Assembly: GCA_022497145.1 (NCBI GenBank)
Contig: MU385855.1
Location: 682,001 to 746,000 of the forward strand
Source: Rostrohypoxylon terebratum
Taxonomy: Eukaryota; Ascomycota; Sordariomycetes; Xylariales; Hypoxylaceae
Length of the DNA: 64,000 nucleotides
Direction of reading: 5' to 3'
Positions 33,303-44,185 of the stretch are shown here, one piece after another. A program made the position numbers and the translations under genes. Under the pieces are notes generated by a model. The model was given only the letters and a program-made list of their open reading frames with translations. It searched no databases and had not been told where the DNA came from. The stretch's first letter is position 1; every line of letters begins with the position of its first letter.

Positions 33303-35469
33303 ATGATCCCAAGTCCATCTCCTTCATCCCCGACCGAGGATGGCGATTGTCCAAACTTAAAGGGATTTCCCTCTAAACCGAGCGATCCTAACATGTTAAC
33401 CCCGGGAACGCCGAACGAGTTGCTTCGCAGGGTTTTGTCAGATTTTGAAGCCCACTGTTTTGGGGGTGGGGAGATAGAAGCAGGAGTACAATCAGTGGTG
33501 GGACAAAACATGAAGCCAATATTTCCCTTCGGAGATGACAACGATCTTCAGGAGCACAAGCAACTTCCTATAACAATAAGTAGAAGGGGGGACACACCAG
33601 GGGTTCTGGGGGTACGAAATTTTCAAATTATAGACACTCCTAATGGAAAGAACAACCCACTCTGACCGTAGTTAGAACCGCCCTTTTTGGGAAGAAGAAA
33701 GCGGCAATGAAAAGTCCGATTTGGTCGGTTCACCGCGAGCTACGGAGAGCTCGAAAACAACGTCGAGATCCACTGTCGACTTTTCCAATCTTGCCAACGA
33801 ACCGTATCCTAAACCTAGAATGGGGGAAAGTGTAGGTTCAGTAGGAGTAAGATTGACTATCGACACCCGTGGCACGGGGTCGGGGCCTGAAGACTTCGTA
33901 TCTTATAACACAGAAGATTTTAATGAAGAAAACCGACCGGCCTCTCTGACACCCCTGAATGATCAAAGTTCCACTGCCACTGAAGACTATATTGATGATA
34001 TGGGAAGTCAAATCATTAATAGCGTCGTGTTTACTGTGACTCAGTGGTTGCGCTCTGTTTTTGCTACGGCTCATCAAACTACTCGTGGTACCGAGGAAGC
34101 CTCACAATCCAAATCTTCTCAACCAGCACAGTCAGAGCAAAAGCATACCTCCAAAGGATTAGGTCCATCCAGGAAAAGGAAACTTGACGATAGGGGAAAC
34201 GGTAGTGGCTATGACGATGATAACGATGGCCAAGATTCACTTGGCAATATTATACCAAATTCTAAAGGGAAAGAACGCCAACTGCCGAAATTTGCCTGCC
34301 CATATTTCAAATATAACCCAGCTAGATACAAGGAATGGAGAATTTGTCCTGGTCCGGGATGGCCCGATATCCACCGAGTCAAGTACGCTTTCGATTATAT
34401 TGTCAGTTCGATGGCTCTAATTCAAGTGTAGAGAACACCTTTATCGACGTCACAGGCAACCAAGTCATCGATGTGGACGCTGCTGGCAACCGTTCGAGAA
34501 CGAGGAAGACTACATTAGCCATCAGAGAGCAACAGAGCCATGCTCTTTGCGAGACAAAGAACCAGTGGAAGGATTTGACGCAAGTCAGGAGAATCAACTC
34601 AGATCGCGAAAGAAAACTACGAATTGCTTAAGCGAAGTCGTGAAGTGGGAGGTTGTTTTTTCTATATTATTTCCACACGTCCCAAAGGAAGATATTCCTT
34701 CTCCATGTAGGTAGTTATCGGACAAGTTGGTTGGTCGTCTTGCTGATTATGATTGTCAGTTTACGATTATGAACAATATGGGAATATGGCGCCAAACTCA
34801 CGGGATTCCTTGCTAGAATGTGAGGAGTACATTCTTCGAGAAGTACCTCTACGCTTGCGGCAAAGTCTACGATCTGAGTTCAATAGAGATCTTCAAATAG
34901 TAGAAGAGAGCCTGAAAAAAAAGGCAATCGACAATACAAGGATTCTCCTGGCCGAAGTCTTTCGCGAATTTCGTCAAGCTCAACAACAGGGCAAAAAATC
35001 AGAAGCCAGCTCCGAAGTAGCAAAACTAGTAGACAATGCTGACTCTGGCTCTACCCAGGTTCTTTCAACGACATTGCAGGAATATGAACAGAGCCGTCTT
35101 GAGTTGACTCACTTCAACGATTCTAATCTCGGTTTAGAATCTCTTGGCCCACCTACAGCAGATAATGTCAATACCAGCTCTACCCAAGCATTTCCAACAA
35201 TATCACAGGATAGCGAGCAGAATTTCCCTGGGCCGACCGAATTTTACGACTTTGATTTCGGTTTAGAACCTTTCGACTCATCTGCGCTCGCTAATCTAGA
35301 AGCTATCCTAAGTGAAGGGGTCACAATGGAAGAAATAATACAGCAGCCTTCTGGAGAGACAGGAAATATCCGGTCCGACTCTGGGTATGAATCCTACCAG
35401 CTAGAAGATCGGCAAGAATCCTCTGGAGGATTGGATTGGAGTAGAGATGAAAGAGCGTCAGGTTCATGA
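33303..35469 (+). CDS. Fungal C2H2-like zinc-finger domain protein, four exons
   Basis: Unspliced, this locus looks like three separate hypothetical genes, but exons 33303-33611, 33676-34382, 34432-34706 and 34760-35469 join in consistent phase into 666 residues. Splicing creates the Cys/His domain found in many uncharacterised plant-associated fungal proteins: ACPYFKYNPARYKEWRICPG, then HRVKEHLYRRHRQPSHRC, GRCWQPFENEEDYISHQ and ATEPC. A conserved-looking tail follows (WEVVFSILFPHVPKEDIPSP, FYDYEQYG). The N-terminal half is disordered with an RKRK patch; the C-terminus is acidic. Introns are 49-64 bp. The first intron (33612-33675, donor GTACGA) is the least certain. A nucleic-acid or protein-interaction role is plausible but unproven. 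Confidence 0.8.
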
Positions 35470-35990
35470 TGGTAAATATGATTATTGCTTTACATCGTGA
35501 TTAAAACTTGAGAACCATGCACGTCGCACTAATACAACAGCCAGTACAACAGTTTCAGTCCCAAATACAATTCTTAAGTTGAGCGCTCAACACCGAGCTA
35601 ATCACCACAACTAAAAAAATAAACTAATAATCTAGAGCGACGACATTGTCAATCCGGAAACATTTCACAAAGTCGAATCAAAGCGCACAAATTTGGTCAT
35701 ACGGTCTTTATTGACCTATGGGTATGTGAGAAAAGGTATGTACAAAGAATAAGCTAGTGTTACAGAAGTCTAAGGACGACCACGGAAGAGCGAAAGAAAA
35801 GAAGATATATGCCACAATGCAACCCGCGAACCCCGTAAAATGTCATGCTCGATCATCCCCTAATGAGAAATCCCCATTTTTTTCCAAATCCCACCCGCTA
35901 TCGTGATGGCGTTCCCCCAAATTTCTAGAGAAAAAGAGAAATGCGACGAAAGCGTAGGCGTTAGGCGTGCGTGTGTGTGTGTGTGCGCGC
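35470..35990. other. Convergent 3' region
   Basis: A 521-bp gap lies between the converging zinc-finger-like and LPMO genes. It ends in a (GT)n run turning into GCGCGC (about 35970-35990), immediately next to the LPMO stop codon. No gene is seen. Confidence 0.55.
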
Positions 35991-37142
35991 TTAGGCCTTG
36001 AGGTAGCGGGCGACGCGCTTGCCGATGGCGGCGATGCTGAGGCTCATGCCCTTGCCAGCCGCGCACTTGGTGCCGGCGGCCATGGGCATGGAGACGGACC
36101 ACACACCGGAGGCGCACTGCTGGTAGCTGGAGCCAAGGCAGTTGAAGGTACCCTCAGGGCTGCAAGCGCCAGATAGGGCAGATCCAGAAGAGCCGGAGCT
36201 CGAGCCGGAGCCGGAGCTGGAACCAGAGCCAGAGCCAGTGCTGGCAGTGGGGGTAGCAGCGGGGGCGCTGGTGGCAGCAACGGAGGTAGGAGCGGCAGCA
36301 GTGGGGGACTGGGTGAGGAAGACACCGCCAGAGCCAGAGCCAGAGCCACCGGAAGCGGGAGACGAGGCAGCGGGGGCAGCGCTTGAGGTACCCGACGACC
36401 CAGAGCCGGAAGAGCCGGAGCCGGAAGAGCCAGAGCCAGAGCTGGAGCTCTTGCCGGGAGTGCAACCGCTGGTGCCGCAAGTAGCAACAGTGCCGGCGGA
36501 GGTGTTGTCCTCAACAGAGCTGCCGGGGTTGGCGAAGGCGTAGTCGTAGCCCTCAATGGTGTTGGGCTTGCCGGCAATGTTCATGACCAGCATGTCGGGG
36601 AGGGCGTCGAAGTTGGCCTGGCTACCGCCAGTACCGGTGAGCTCGAGGGCACCGCAGTTCATGTACATCTCACGGTTTCCGACCTTGTTGAACCAAGTCC
36701 AGGCGATGGTAGCCTTGCCGGCGGGGATGTTGCTGGGGATGGTGTAAGGGTAGGTGTATGGGTCGTCAGCGTCGGCGCTGTTGCCCATGTTGCCGGCAAC
36801 ACCCTTAGCAGGGCAGCCACCCTCAATGGAGTGGATGACCTTCCACTTGCTGTTCTTGGTGGGGGTGGTGTCGTAGGTGATGGAGACCTGGCAACTGCCG
36901 CCTCCGTGAGTGGCCTGACCAATGAACGCGAGAGTCTGCTTAGATCCAAGAGCGTAGGTGTTAGTAGTACCACCGGTCGCGGTGTAGCTGCCGCTGATCT
37001 TGCAGGGGAAATCGCTTCCGCTGGCATCGAGAGGTGCGTTAGTGAGAGCGGTGGGGTTGAAGGGAGCCGGGCTCTTCATCTTCATGTGGGCGTTGGCAAT
37101 GGCAGCGAGGCCGGCCAAAGTGAAAAGAGTAGACTGCTGCAT
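35991..37142 (-). CDS. AA11 chitin-active lytic polysaccharide monooxygenase with C-terminal X278-type module
   Basis: A secreted copper enzyme that oxidatively cleaves chitin, for fungal wall remodelling or chitin use. A single exon gives 383 residues. The signal peptide MQQSTLFTLAGLAAIANA is followed directly by His19, the N-terminal histidine of the copper brace; the second brace His is His79 in QATHGGGSCQ, and Tyr160 in NREMYMNC fits the axial position. The catalytic domain runs to about residue 220. A long Gly/Ser linker follows (residues about 230-330), then a Cys-containing module (GTFNCLGSSYQQCASGVW), matching the X278 type attached to many AA11 enzymes. Codons are strongly GC-biased, unlike the flanks. 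A pyrimidine-rich (CT-rich, coding-strand sense) upstream region of several hundred bases could fit strong expression. Confidence 0.93.
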   Translation of the reverse strand: MQQSTLFTLAGLAAIANAHMKMKSPAPFNPTALTNAPLDASGSDFPCKISGSYTATGGTTNTYALGSKQTLAFIGQATHGGGSCQVSITYDTTPTKNSKWKVIHSIEGGCPAKGVAGNMGNSADADDPYTYPYTIPSNIPAGKATIAWTWFNKVGNREMYMNCGALELTGTGGSQANFDALPDMLVMNIAGKPNTIEGYDYAFANPGSSVEDNTSAGTVATCGTSGCTPGKSSSSGSGSSGSGSSGSGSSGTSSAAPAASSPASGGSGSGSGGVFLTQSPTAAAPTSVAATSAPAATPTASTGSGSGSSSGSGSSSGSSGSALSGACSPEGTFNCLGSSYQQCASGVWSVSMPMAAGTKCAAGKGMSLSIAAIGKRVARYLKA

Positions 37143-40100
37143 TTTGTATGTTTTGATGTGTAAGTGATGGTGAGACGTTTATTGGTTCCGGCCGATAAGA
37201 TCTCAAATGAAAGTTTGTGCAGGTATGAATTGAATGATCGAGGTATTCCGAGACTGAAGAGTCTGTATGTCTTAACTAAATCTTCGAGTTAGACCTTATT
37301 ATATCGTCCGTACAATGCCGCCTTGTTCTTCGATTGATACCCCACAAAGCGTTGAACCAAGTAGATAGATCTCGAAGAGGCTCTTTTTGATCACTCCATG
37401 TGGCTCAACAAGGCTATTGTGCAGCTCTTGAATCAAGGAGGCGAGGGAAACAATGGAATACCAACCTGGATTGCTTTGCTGGGGCGAAAGTGAACAGAGC
37501 GAGGTATCAGTGGTAATGAGAGAATGAGATCGATCAAGAAGTTTCTTCGCGAGCCGAGACTCAAAGGAAAGTTGATGCACCTGGCGATTGGTGAAAAGTG
37601 AAGAAACTGAAAAAAGCTGAGGCTTGGCCTGTAAAAGGAAGGAAAGACTTCTATGAAGATGTCGAGAGGAATGCTGCCGCTGGCGTGATGGTGAGAGAAA
37701 CAAAATGATCGACTGGTGGTCTTGAAGCGATCGTTATATATTCTTGAAGGATGGGCGAAAAGAACGGAAAGCGGCAACTAAAGGATGCACGATGATGGCA
37801 AAGAAAAGAATGGATGAATGTGACTAGCCTGGATGAGCTGCAGGAACAGGAAGAGAATGTAGGATGATTGGGTGTGGGAGGAATGAGGTAGAACAGTTGC
37901 TCACACCCATTAACGGTCTTTTTTACTTACTACCTACCACACACGGCCTGATCCACTGAGACGACAGAGGCGAGAGCAGATCTCTGTCCCCACAGTGCTG
38001 GCTCGGATGGAACGTAGCCAGTGAAGCTCAGCCATCTTGATCGCTCTCGTGGGTTTCGAAGCATGATGGTTGACGAAGGCGGACAAGGGCAGGGGTAAAT
38101 ATGAACAAGGGGGAGTGATTGGGGGTAGGGATTAAGTGGACGGACAGCCTTGACAGGGAATGCAATGCAAGGTGGGAAAGGTGTTCGGGTATACCTCGAC
38201 GATAGGCTGAATTACTTGGTGACCTCTTTTTTGGCTTGTTTCGTCTTGGCTGAACATGCGACCAAACATCTGGTCTAAATCGCCCTGATGACAATAGGGC
38301 GGTATATGCTGTAGATCGTCACACATCACGAAGAGAGGGTTTATACAGTCAAAAGTAAAACCCTCCTTTGTTCACGTTTCTTTTTCATCTAGCTGATTCA
38401 ACTGGATTGTTGATTGTTGATTGTTGGTTATTGATTGATCATTGTTGTCAGACTCAGACCCCACCGATCAGGCCCAGCCGTATGGAGAAAAAGGATCGAA
38501 TCTTCAAACTGACTTAGATCCATCTACCTTGTTTGAACTTTGCTACCTTCGCAAGTTCGCACGACCCCAAGGTTGTCTTAGCCTTGAGGACTTGAAGATG
38601 GTATATTTTAGGTGGTATCTCAGGTGGTAGTACTAGTACTACATACTACACCCCGCATTAGTCAACCGTGAACCTGCGAAGGAAGATTTTACTTATGTTG
38701 GTACGCTGACGTTTGTGACAGAGAAATTAATGAGGACACATACAACTGCCTAAGCTGTACAAAGGTGGTGAATTTTTAGAAGAGGAGTGGAGAGAGGAAT
38801 TCTTTTACGGCATAGACTTCGGCCGTTCCTGGGCACTCGAGTTTCAGAATTTACATAGCTCAGGGGGGTTTTCTAGGTTCCACTAGCTTATACTGCATAC
38901 CTAGTAGGTAGCTTATACATTTTTATCCAATCAGAAATCCTTAAAGCCAACCCTACTTGCCCAATTCAGACGACTCCGGTAACCAATCAAATCTTCATTT
39001 AGGTTGCGGCGTCACAAACTTTACCTTGTACTTGGGTTTTCCAAGCCTAGTCCCGAGATTTCTAGAACAAGTCCCTTATTAATCGCCCACAGAAATTCTC
39101 CTACGCCGAAAAAAAACTAACGGATATTAATAGTCGCCGTGAGAAATCGGAAATCAGTATTGATAAGTGATTGGAATTTTTGTTAATACTTATGCATGTC
39201 TATGGGATGCGCACGACAACAACAAGACGAGATCGTCAGGAGGTACGAAGAATAATAGCCGTATGATAACAGGGGAAAATACGGGTGACCTTACCGCTTA
39301 CGTATTGTTCTTCGTGATGCACAAGGGAATATTAGGGGAAATTTTTTTTTCGCTGCATTGTCGAATGCGCAAAGGCCTTCAGCCTCTAGAATTCCAGCAG
39401 GTCCAGGTTTGCGCGCGCAGGGAAATCCAATTACAGCCACTCACAGTCTCGGCACAGGGGTCAGGTCGATCCCCAAAAAGCCTACCTAGGTTTCTAGCTA
39501 CGTACCTCCCTAGCCCCTGACAGGGGTTTATGTGGCTTTAACCGTTGACAGCGATTCCATTTTCACGAGAGGCAGCTGGTGAGGTTGCCTCCTTCTCCCC
39601 TTTTCCCCGCCTTCGCCAGTCTCGTCGAAATCTGAAACGGTGCCAGTTTCAGGGATTGCCTAATTGGAGCTCTACTAATATGTACGATGCGAGATTCATC
39701 CATTCCAGTGAATGGATCCAAAATGTCCCCTTCAAAAATTCTTATTCGCATTTATTGACCGAATTAATACATGCAATGCCGTAGTAATAGCACCTCCAGC
39801 TATCTGGGTCCTTTACTTCCCGGAGATACAGGAAATATATTCCGAGTTGAAGATGCCGTACCTATTTGGGGATCTCTGCTCGTACCACCTGACTAGTCAC
39901 CAGCTGTATCACAAAACATGGATATAGTACTACATAGTAGTATATAGAGATGCAAGCAAGAAAGCTTGAAATGTGGCGATCAATGATTTCCACCAATCGT
40001 GTCATATCCGGACTTACTACTACGTACTTCAGGAGTATACTGTGTAATGTGTAATATACATTATACATAGTACAGTAGTATCGTGTCCTCTGACCGACCA

Positions 40101-42177
40101 AACCAATTCAATATCAACCAATATCAGCCACTATGGCTAGCGCACGCACTGGTATTTCTCACGTCGTGCGTCGCACGCGCCGTCCGCCCACTCCAAAAGT
40201 ACTATAGTACTATGTAGGTGACCGGGTTGCAATGTTGCATATGATGAATCGGTGGCTACCGATCGGCCAGGAAGCGCCGAGACTTGGCGGATGAGTGGTC
40301 AAATACATATCCTCCACCACCTCCACCACCTCCTCGATCCGGGCTAGGAATTTGAAGCTTTCTGTCGGCAGCCGCTTGGCCGGTCAGGTAATTTTGGGCG
40401 TATGCCACCTCCTTACAGAGAGTCCTCAGATTCTCAAATTCTCAGAATGCCTAAGACAGCAACTCGAATCCGATATTTGCGTTTGGAGTTTATGGTCCAG
40501 GCAATGCAATCAGATAATGGGGAACTTTTACCGCAATGCATTGATCCGGTCGGTATTCCTTACGGGCATTCAAAGATCACCTGGACATTGGCACTTTAGC
40601 GCAACCGTAGCCCCCACCACCCGATAATCTGGACCGTACATAGTGTTTTTCAAGCCTAACTCGACTGCTATCCGTCAGGTATCTGGTAGGTAGAGCACAA
40701 TATACTATGTAGGTATGACCGTGCTCTCGTTCAATGATTCTATTACTCCATACTATAGTAGGTAATAGAGAGATAATATGGCATGGATTGCATGGACTTC
40801 TCCACGAATACCTATATCTGGACGATGCATTTCCGCTCGGAATAGCACGTGGGATCGGTATGTCGCTTATAGGCACGTTCGTGCCTTGTCCAATTACGTA
40901 CATAAAAATGGAGTGAGAGTGGATGGTAAATCATTCCAAAATACATCAAAATTGAAGGGGAGAAATTAGGTGACATTACTTGCCTGTTTGGGGGAGGGGG
41001 AGGATAAAAATACCTGAAGGATCACCTAAGTCCTAGGAGGCTCCCTAATGATTAATCATTAATCGAGTCCCTTGGTTCTTGGCGTCAAAATAAGGCTTGT
41101 TATGGCTCTCGGTTAACTGTGGGTACCGCTGGAAGGAACTGGGAACTGGGCACTGAGCATTAGCATCAGCTGCATCAGCATCATCTACATGCCACGGAGA
41201 GGCTTAGCCAGACCGGCGTCAGCGATCTTGGAAGCATCTTTACACACATATCTACCTAGGTAGCTAGGTGTTAGTATGTATATGTCAAAAGGTCTGCAGT
41301 AAACATGGGACATGAAGAGCTTCAATGATGGTCTTATGTGCGGCCGATTACCATTTAGCTGACGGTGTTAAGGGTCTCCATATTACAGGTCAAATTAGTT
41401 TCACCTTTACGAAGTACTGCCTAGGTTAAGGTGCAGTAAGATTTAGTAGACTTAAAGGTAATTGGATGATAGAGCGATGAAGGGATGGCAAGGCGCATTA
41501 TTGAGCCTCTCCGGCATTTCCAAGCTAATCGACTCACTATTGGACGCCTCGACCATAGCTACTATGTACGAAATCGTAGATGAAGTTTCAGGAATGGTTA
41601 TTTCTGGTTGTACTTTGCATAATGTCGTATTACTATCTTCACAACCGATCTACCCCGGTTCTAGTAGCTGTCATGCACTGATCCGCGAGGGAGCCGAAAC
41701 AAAACCTACCTGCCCATTGGGTGTGGGCTATACTTCGTACTTAAGCTGTATACATAGTATTCATCATTCCTTCTGCAAGTGCTGAGATCCATAACTCAAA
41801 AATAGCCAAATGTTTCCTCCGATGGAAACGCCCAGACGACACCTGGTTGTTGGTTAGCCAGGATTATCTGGGGGTGATTATGGTCTGGCCAAGTTTCTAA
41901 CTAATGCCTGGTCGCCCAGAATTGCAGTCTAGGTCCTAGGACTCTAGGAACATAGGACCTAGGTAAAGACCCTTTGTGGTGAGTTATCAATCTAGGATGA
42001 GAAGGCGATATTCGCAACGTTGCATTTCTATCGGATAACTCTTATGTGTCAAATAGAATAACATGAGGACATCGCCACATTGGCATCATCCTGACGACGC
42101 CGCCCGTTCTCTTCCTGTACCAAACTCGATAGGATACATGATCGAAGAACGTCGCATGGTTGAGAACATAGTGATTT
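37143..42177. other. Long gene-empty region (5 kb)
   Basis: The first kilobase is the LPMO promoter, CT-rich on its coding strand. The rest contains no supportable gene: frames of up to about 130 codons (for example 37299-37703 minus, 39167-39520 plus, 41462-41785 plus) show no motifs. CCTAGG/TACCTA words recur (38885-38920, 39480-39510, 41250-41270, 41925-41965), and a CCTCCAC-type repeat lies near 40310-40335. Confidence 0.45.
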
Positions 42178-42969
42178 TCAAACGGCAGCTATCTTTTCGT
42201 CCTCGTCGACCACCTGAGGAGCAAAGTGATCAGTGTCCTCGAAGCCGTAATCTTCTCGTGTCCACTTCTTCATTTTCTCCTCCCGAAACTCTTTGTAATC
42301 CCATTCCCGATCTTCTAGGTGGCTGGGCTTGTTGAAGACGTACACCTCGCATTCGACCTCTTCATCTTCGACGTTACCTCGTCCATCATCGTCCCCGACC
42401 CTCGAAAGGAGGCGGGCCTTGACTTTCCGTCGCTCGTACTCACTCCCCTCAAACTTATCGAGATGGTGCATATTTGCAGGCGTCAGGCCGGTTACGATCA
42501 TTCCTCTGACCTCATGGTTCTTATCTGGTATGATGCCTGGGTAATCCGCGTGTCGTACCCGGCTATTGAGCTTAGGGTTAGCTGTGTCCCGAACGATATA
42601 TAGGAAATCTAGATGTTGAGATCACTAGACTTATCTGTAGGTACGATATGTGGTTTCTCATGCTGGAGACAAGGTAAACGCAAAATTTGGCGTACCGTCG
42701 ACAGAATCCGTGTAGGATTGCTGGTTTGAATTCATGCAGACCTCTCAGGACCGCGATATTTTCTTTCGGGATTCCCCGATAGCAGACGGTGAAAAAGACC
42801 TCTGGAGCCATCTGAATACTTATGAGCAACTAGGTAATCGAATGCTTCATCACGAAGAGCAATCTCACAAGCGTTCCTGCCCATCGTTAGGATCTATGTG
42901 TTAAGCCAAACATATATTACACCTGCACTTACCATAAAAGAATCCCGTTTGAGTGCTATCCTCCACCAT
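42178..42969 (-). CDS. AIG2-like gamma-glutamylcyclotransferase-fold protein, with an 8-nt exon
   Basis: A member of the AIG2/GGCT-like family; biochemical activity in fungi is mostly unproven. Exons 42933-42969, 42869-42876 (8 nt), 42696-42811 and 42178-42562 give 181 residues. The microexon is needed: without it exons 1 and 3 are out of phase, and with it the family start FFYGTLMAPEVFFTVCY is complete (the exon supplies part of Gly plus Thr-Leu). Downstream are ILHGFCRRRVRHADYPGIIP and VTGLTPANMHHLDKFEGSEY, where the Glu of FEGSEY is the usual catalytic-type residue. The flanking introns are 56 bp (GTAAGT, branch CCTAAC) and 57 bp (GTGAGA); the third is 133 bp. An in-frame ATG lies further upstream, but the one at 42969 gives a normal family N-terminus. 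Confidence 0.88.
42869..42876 (-). other. 8-nt microexon of the AIG2-like gene
   Basis: GAACGCTT lies between acceptor GGGCAG and donor GTGAGA on the minus strand. It completes Gly and adds Thr-Leu of the Tyr-Gly-Thr-Leu motif and restores the frame. Confidence 0.82.
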
Positions 42970-44185
42970 CTCTTCCTTTAGGGAATGGTGCACTGGTGTA
43001 TGTGGATTCGTGGCTAATCTATCCTCGACGATTACTTCTTTAGAAAGGGGAATGAGCGTGTGATTTATGTAGTGGATAGGATGAAGGCTTGTTGAAGATA
43101 AATAACTTCCAAGTTCAAGGTTTTGGAGGCTGTTCCAAACTGGTGTTGTAGATGATTGGCTAAGATAAGATAGAAGAGAACAAAGATAGAGGAGGAGGAA
43201 ACTGCCACTGCAAGACACAATGTGTACCTAGGTCCTACCTACCTAGTAGGTTTAACCTGTAAACTTAGGCATCTGAGCACTTTCGCAAATGTCTAAAATA
43301 CTATCTAAATCACCTATCGTGTCAAATAGTACGGAATGTTTATTTGTATAAAAATGTGTGCCTTGAGATGTTTCTATGACGGATTGTTCTACTACGTATG
43401 TTCACGGTCCGATATTAGGACTCATCGTGAAGTCCGATACTAGGTACCTAGTAATAGGTACCTCTAAATTGAAACCTGGAAACTGCAATTGGAACCTTTT
43501 TGAACCTCCCGCGGCGGTCTCTGCTAGGGACGTTTATCGATAAGTTAAAGAATAACCAGGGTGCACCCGCGTGACATGATTCAATTGGCTGAAGCTTCTG
43601 AGACCCCTGCTCAAACCCGGGATAGCTGCTTAAAATCTAACCAATCAAACCTCCTGATTGTTTCCAAAATTCGGAAGATCTGTAAGGCCGTAAAGCCTAG
43701 CGTTGTATCTGTACTGTCCGTCGACAGTCGCGCCCACCTCCAAATTCAGTTGTCGCTTCTCAGTCGCGACTGAGACTAACTTTTTGAGCAGCTTTAATCT
43801 CTAACCTTTTCTACCTTCCATTTCTACTATCTCTACCACTTCCTCCAGCCTTACGCCCATTTTCTCCATTCTACAATATTTAACACTTTCCGTGATACCC
43901 CTCAAATTCTTCCATTCTATCCTTTAATGGGCGCACCAACCGCATTACAGGCTTTTTAAATTGTCGAGTTTCTACCATTCAGCCATTTTCTCGACGTAGC
44001 AACTCGTGCCCTCTTCGTCGCATTAAGGTAGAGCGATACCATCCTACAAACGCAGTACAATACCTTCTTCGCACGCCCGATACTAGATCCCTTGTCGCAT
44101 AGAAGTTAGAGTGCTCATAAGAAATTTAATGATTTTCGTATGATAGAGTCGGGTAACATATGGTGTGCACGTGGGGGTTGCAGTC
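42970..44185. promoter_or_regulatory. Divergent region between the AIG2-like gene and TRA1
   Basis: A 1.2-kb gap holding both promoters. CCTAGG/GGTACC words occur at 43215-43260 and 43440-43465. A pyrimidine-rich stretch (about 43795-43925) precedes TRA1. The frame at 43561-43773 has no recognisable content. Confidence 0.5.

Noticed and set aside
33285..35469. Three independent hypothetical genes
   Set aside because: Splice sites in matching phase join them, and the joins rebuild a known fungal Cys/His domain.
36044..36577. Long Pro/Leu/Ala-rich frames overlapping the LPMO gene
   Set aside because: They are shadows of the GC-rich Gly/Ser linker of the LPMO in other frames.
37299..37777. Possible small gene upstream of the LPMO (134-codon minus frame)
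   Set aside because: It is a Ser/Leu/Phe-rich frame caused by CT-rich DNA. It lacks a motif and overlaps another open frame, and is better explained as promoter or leader.
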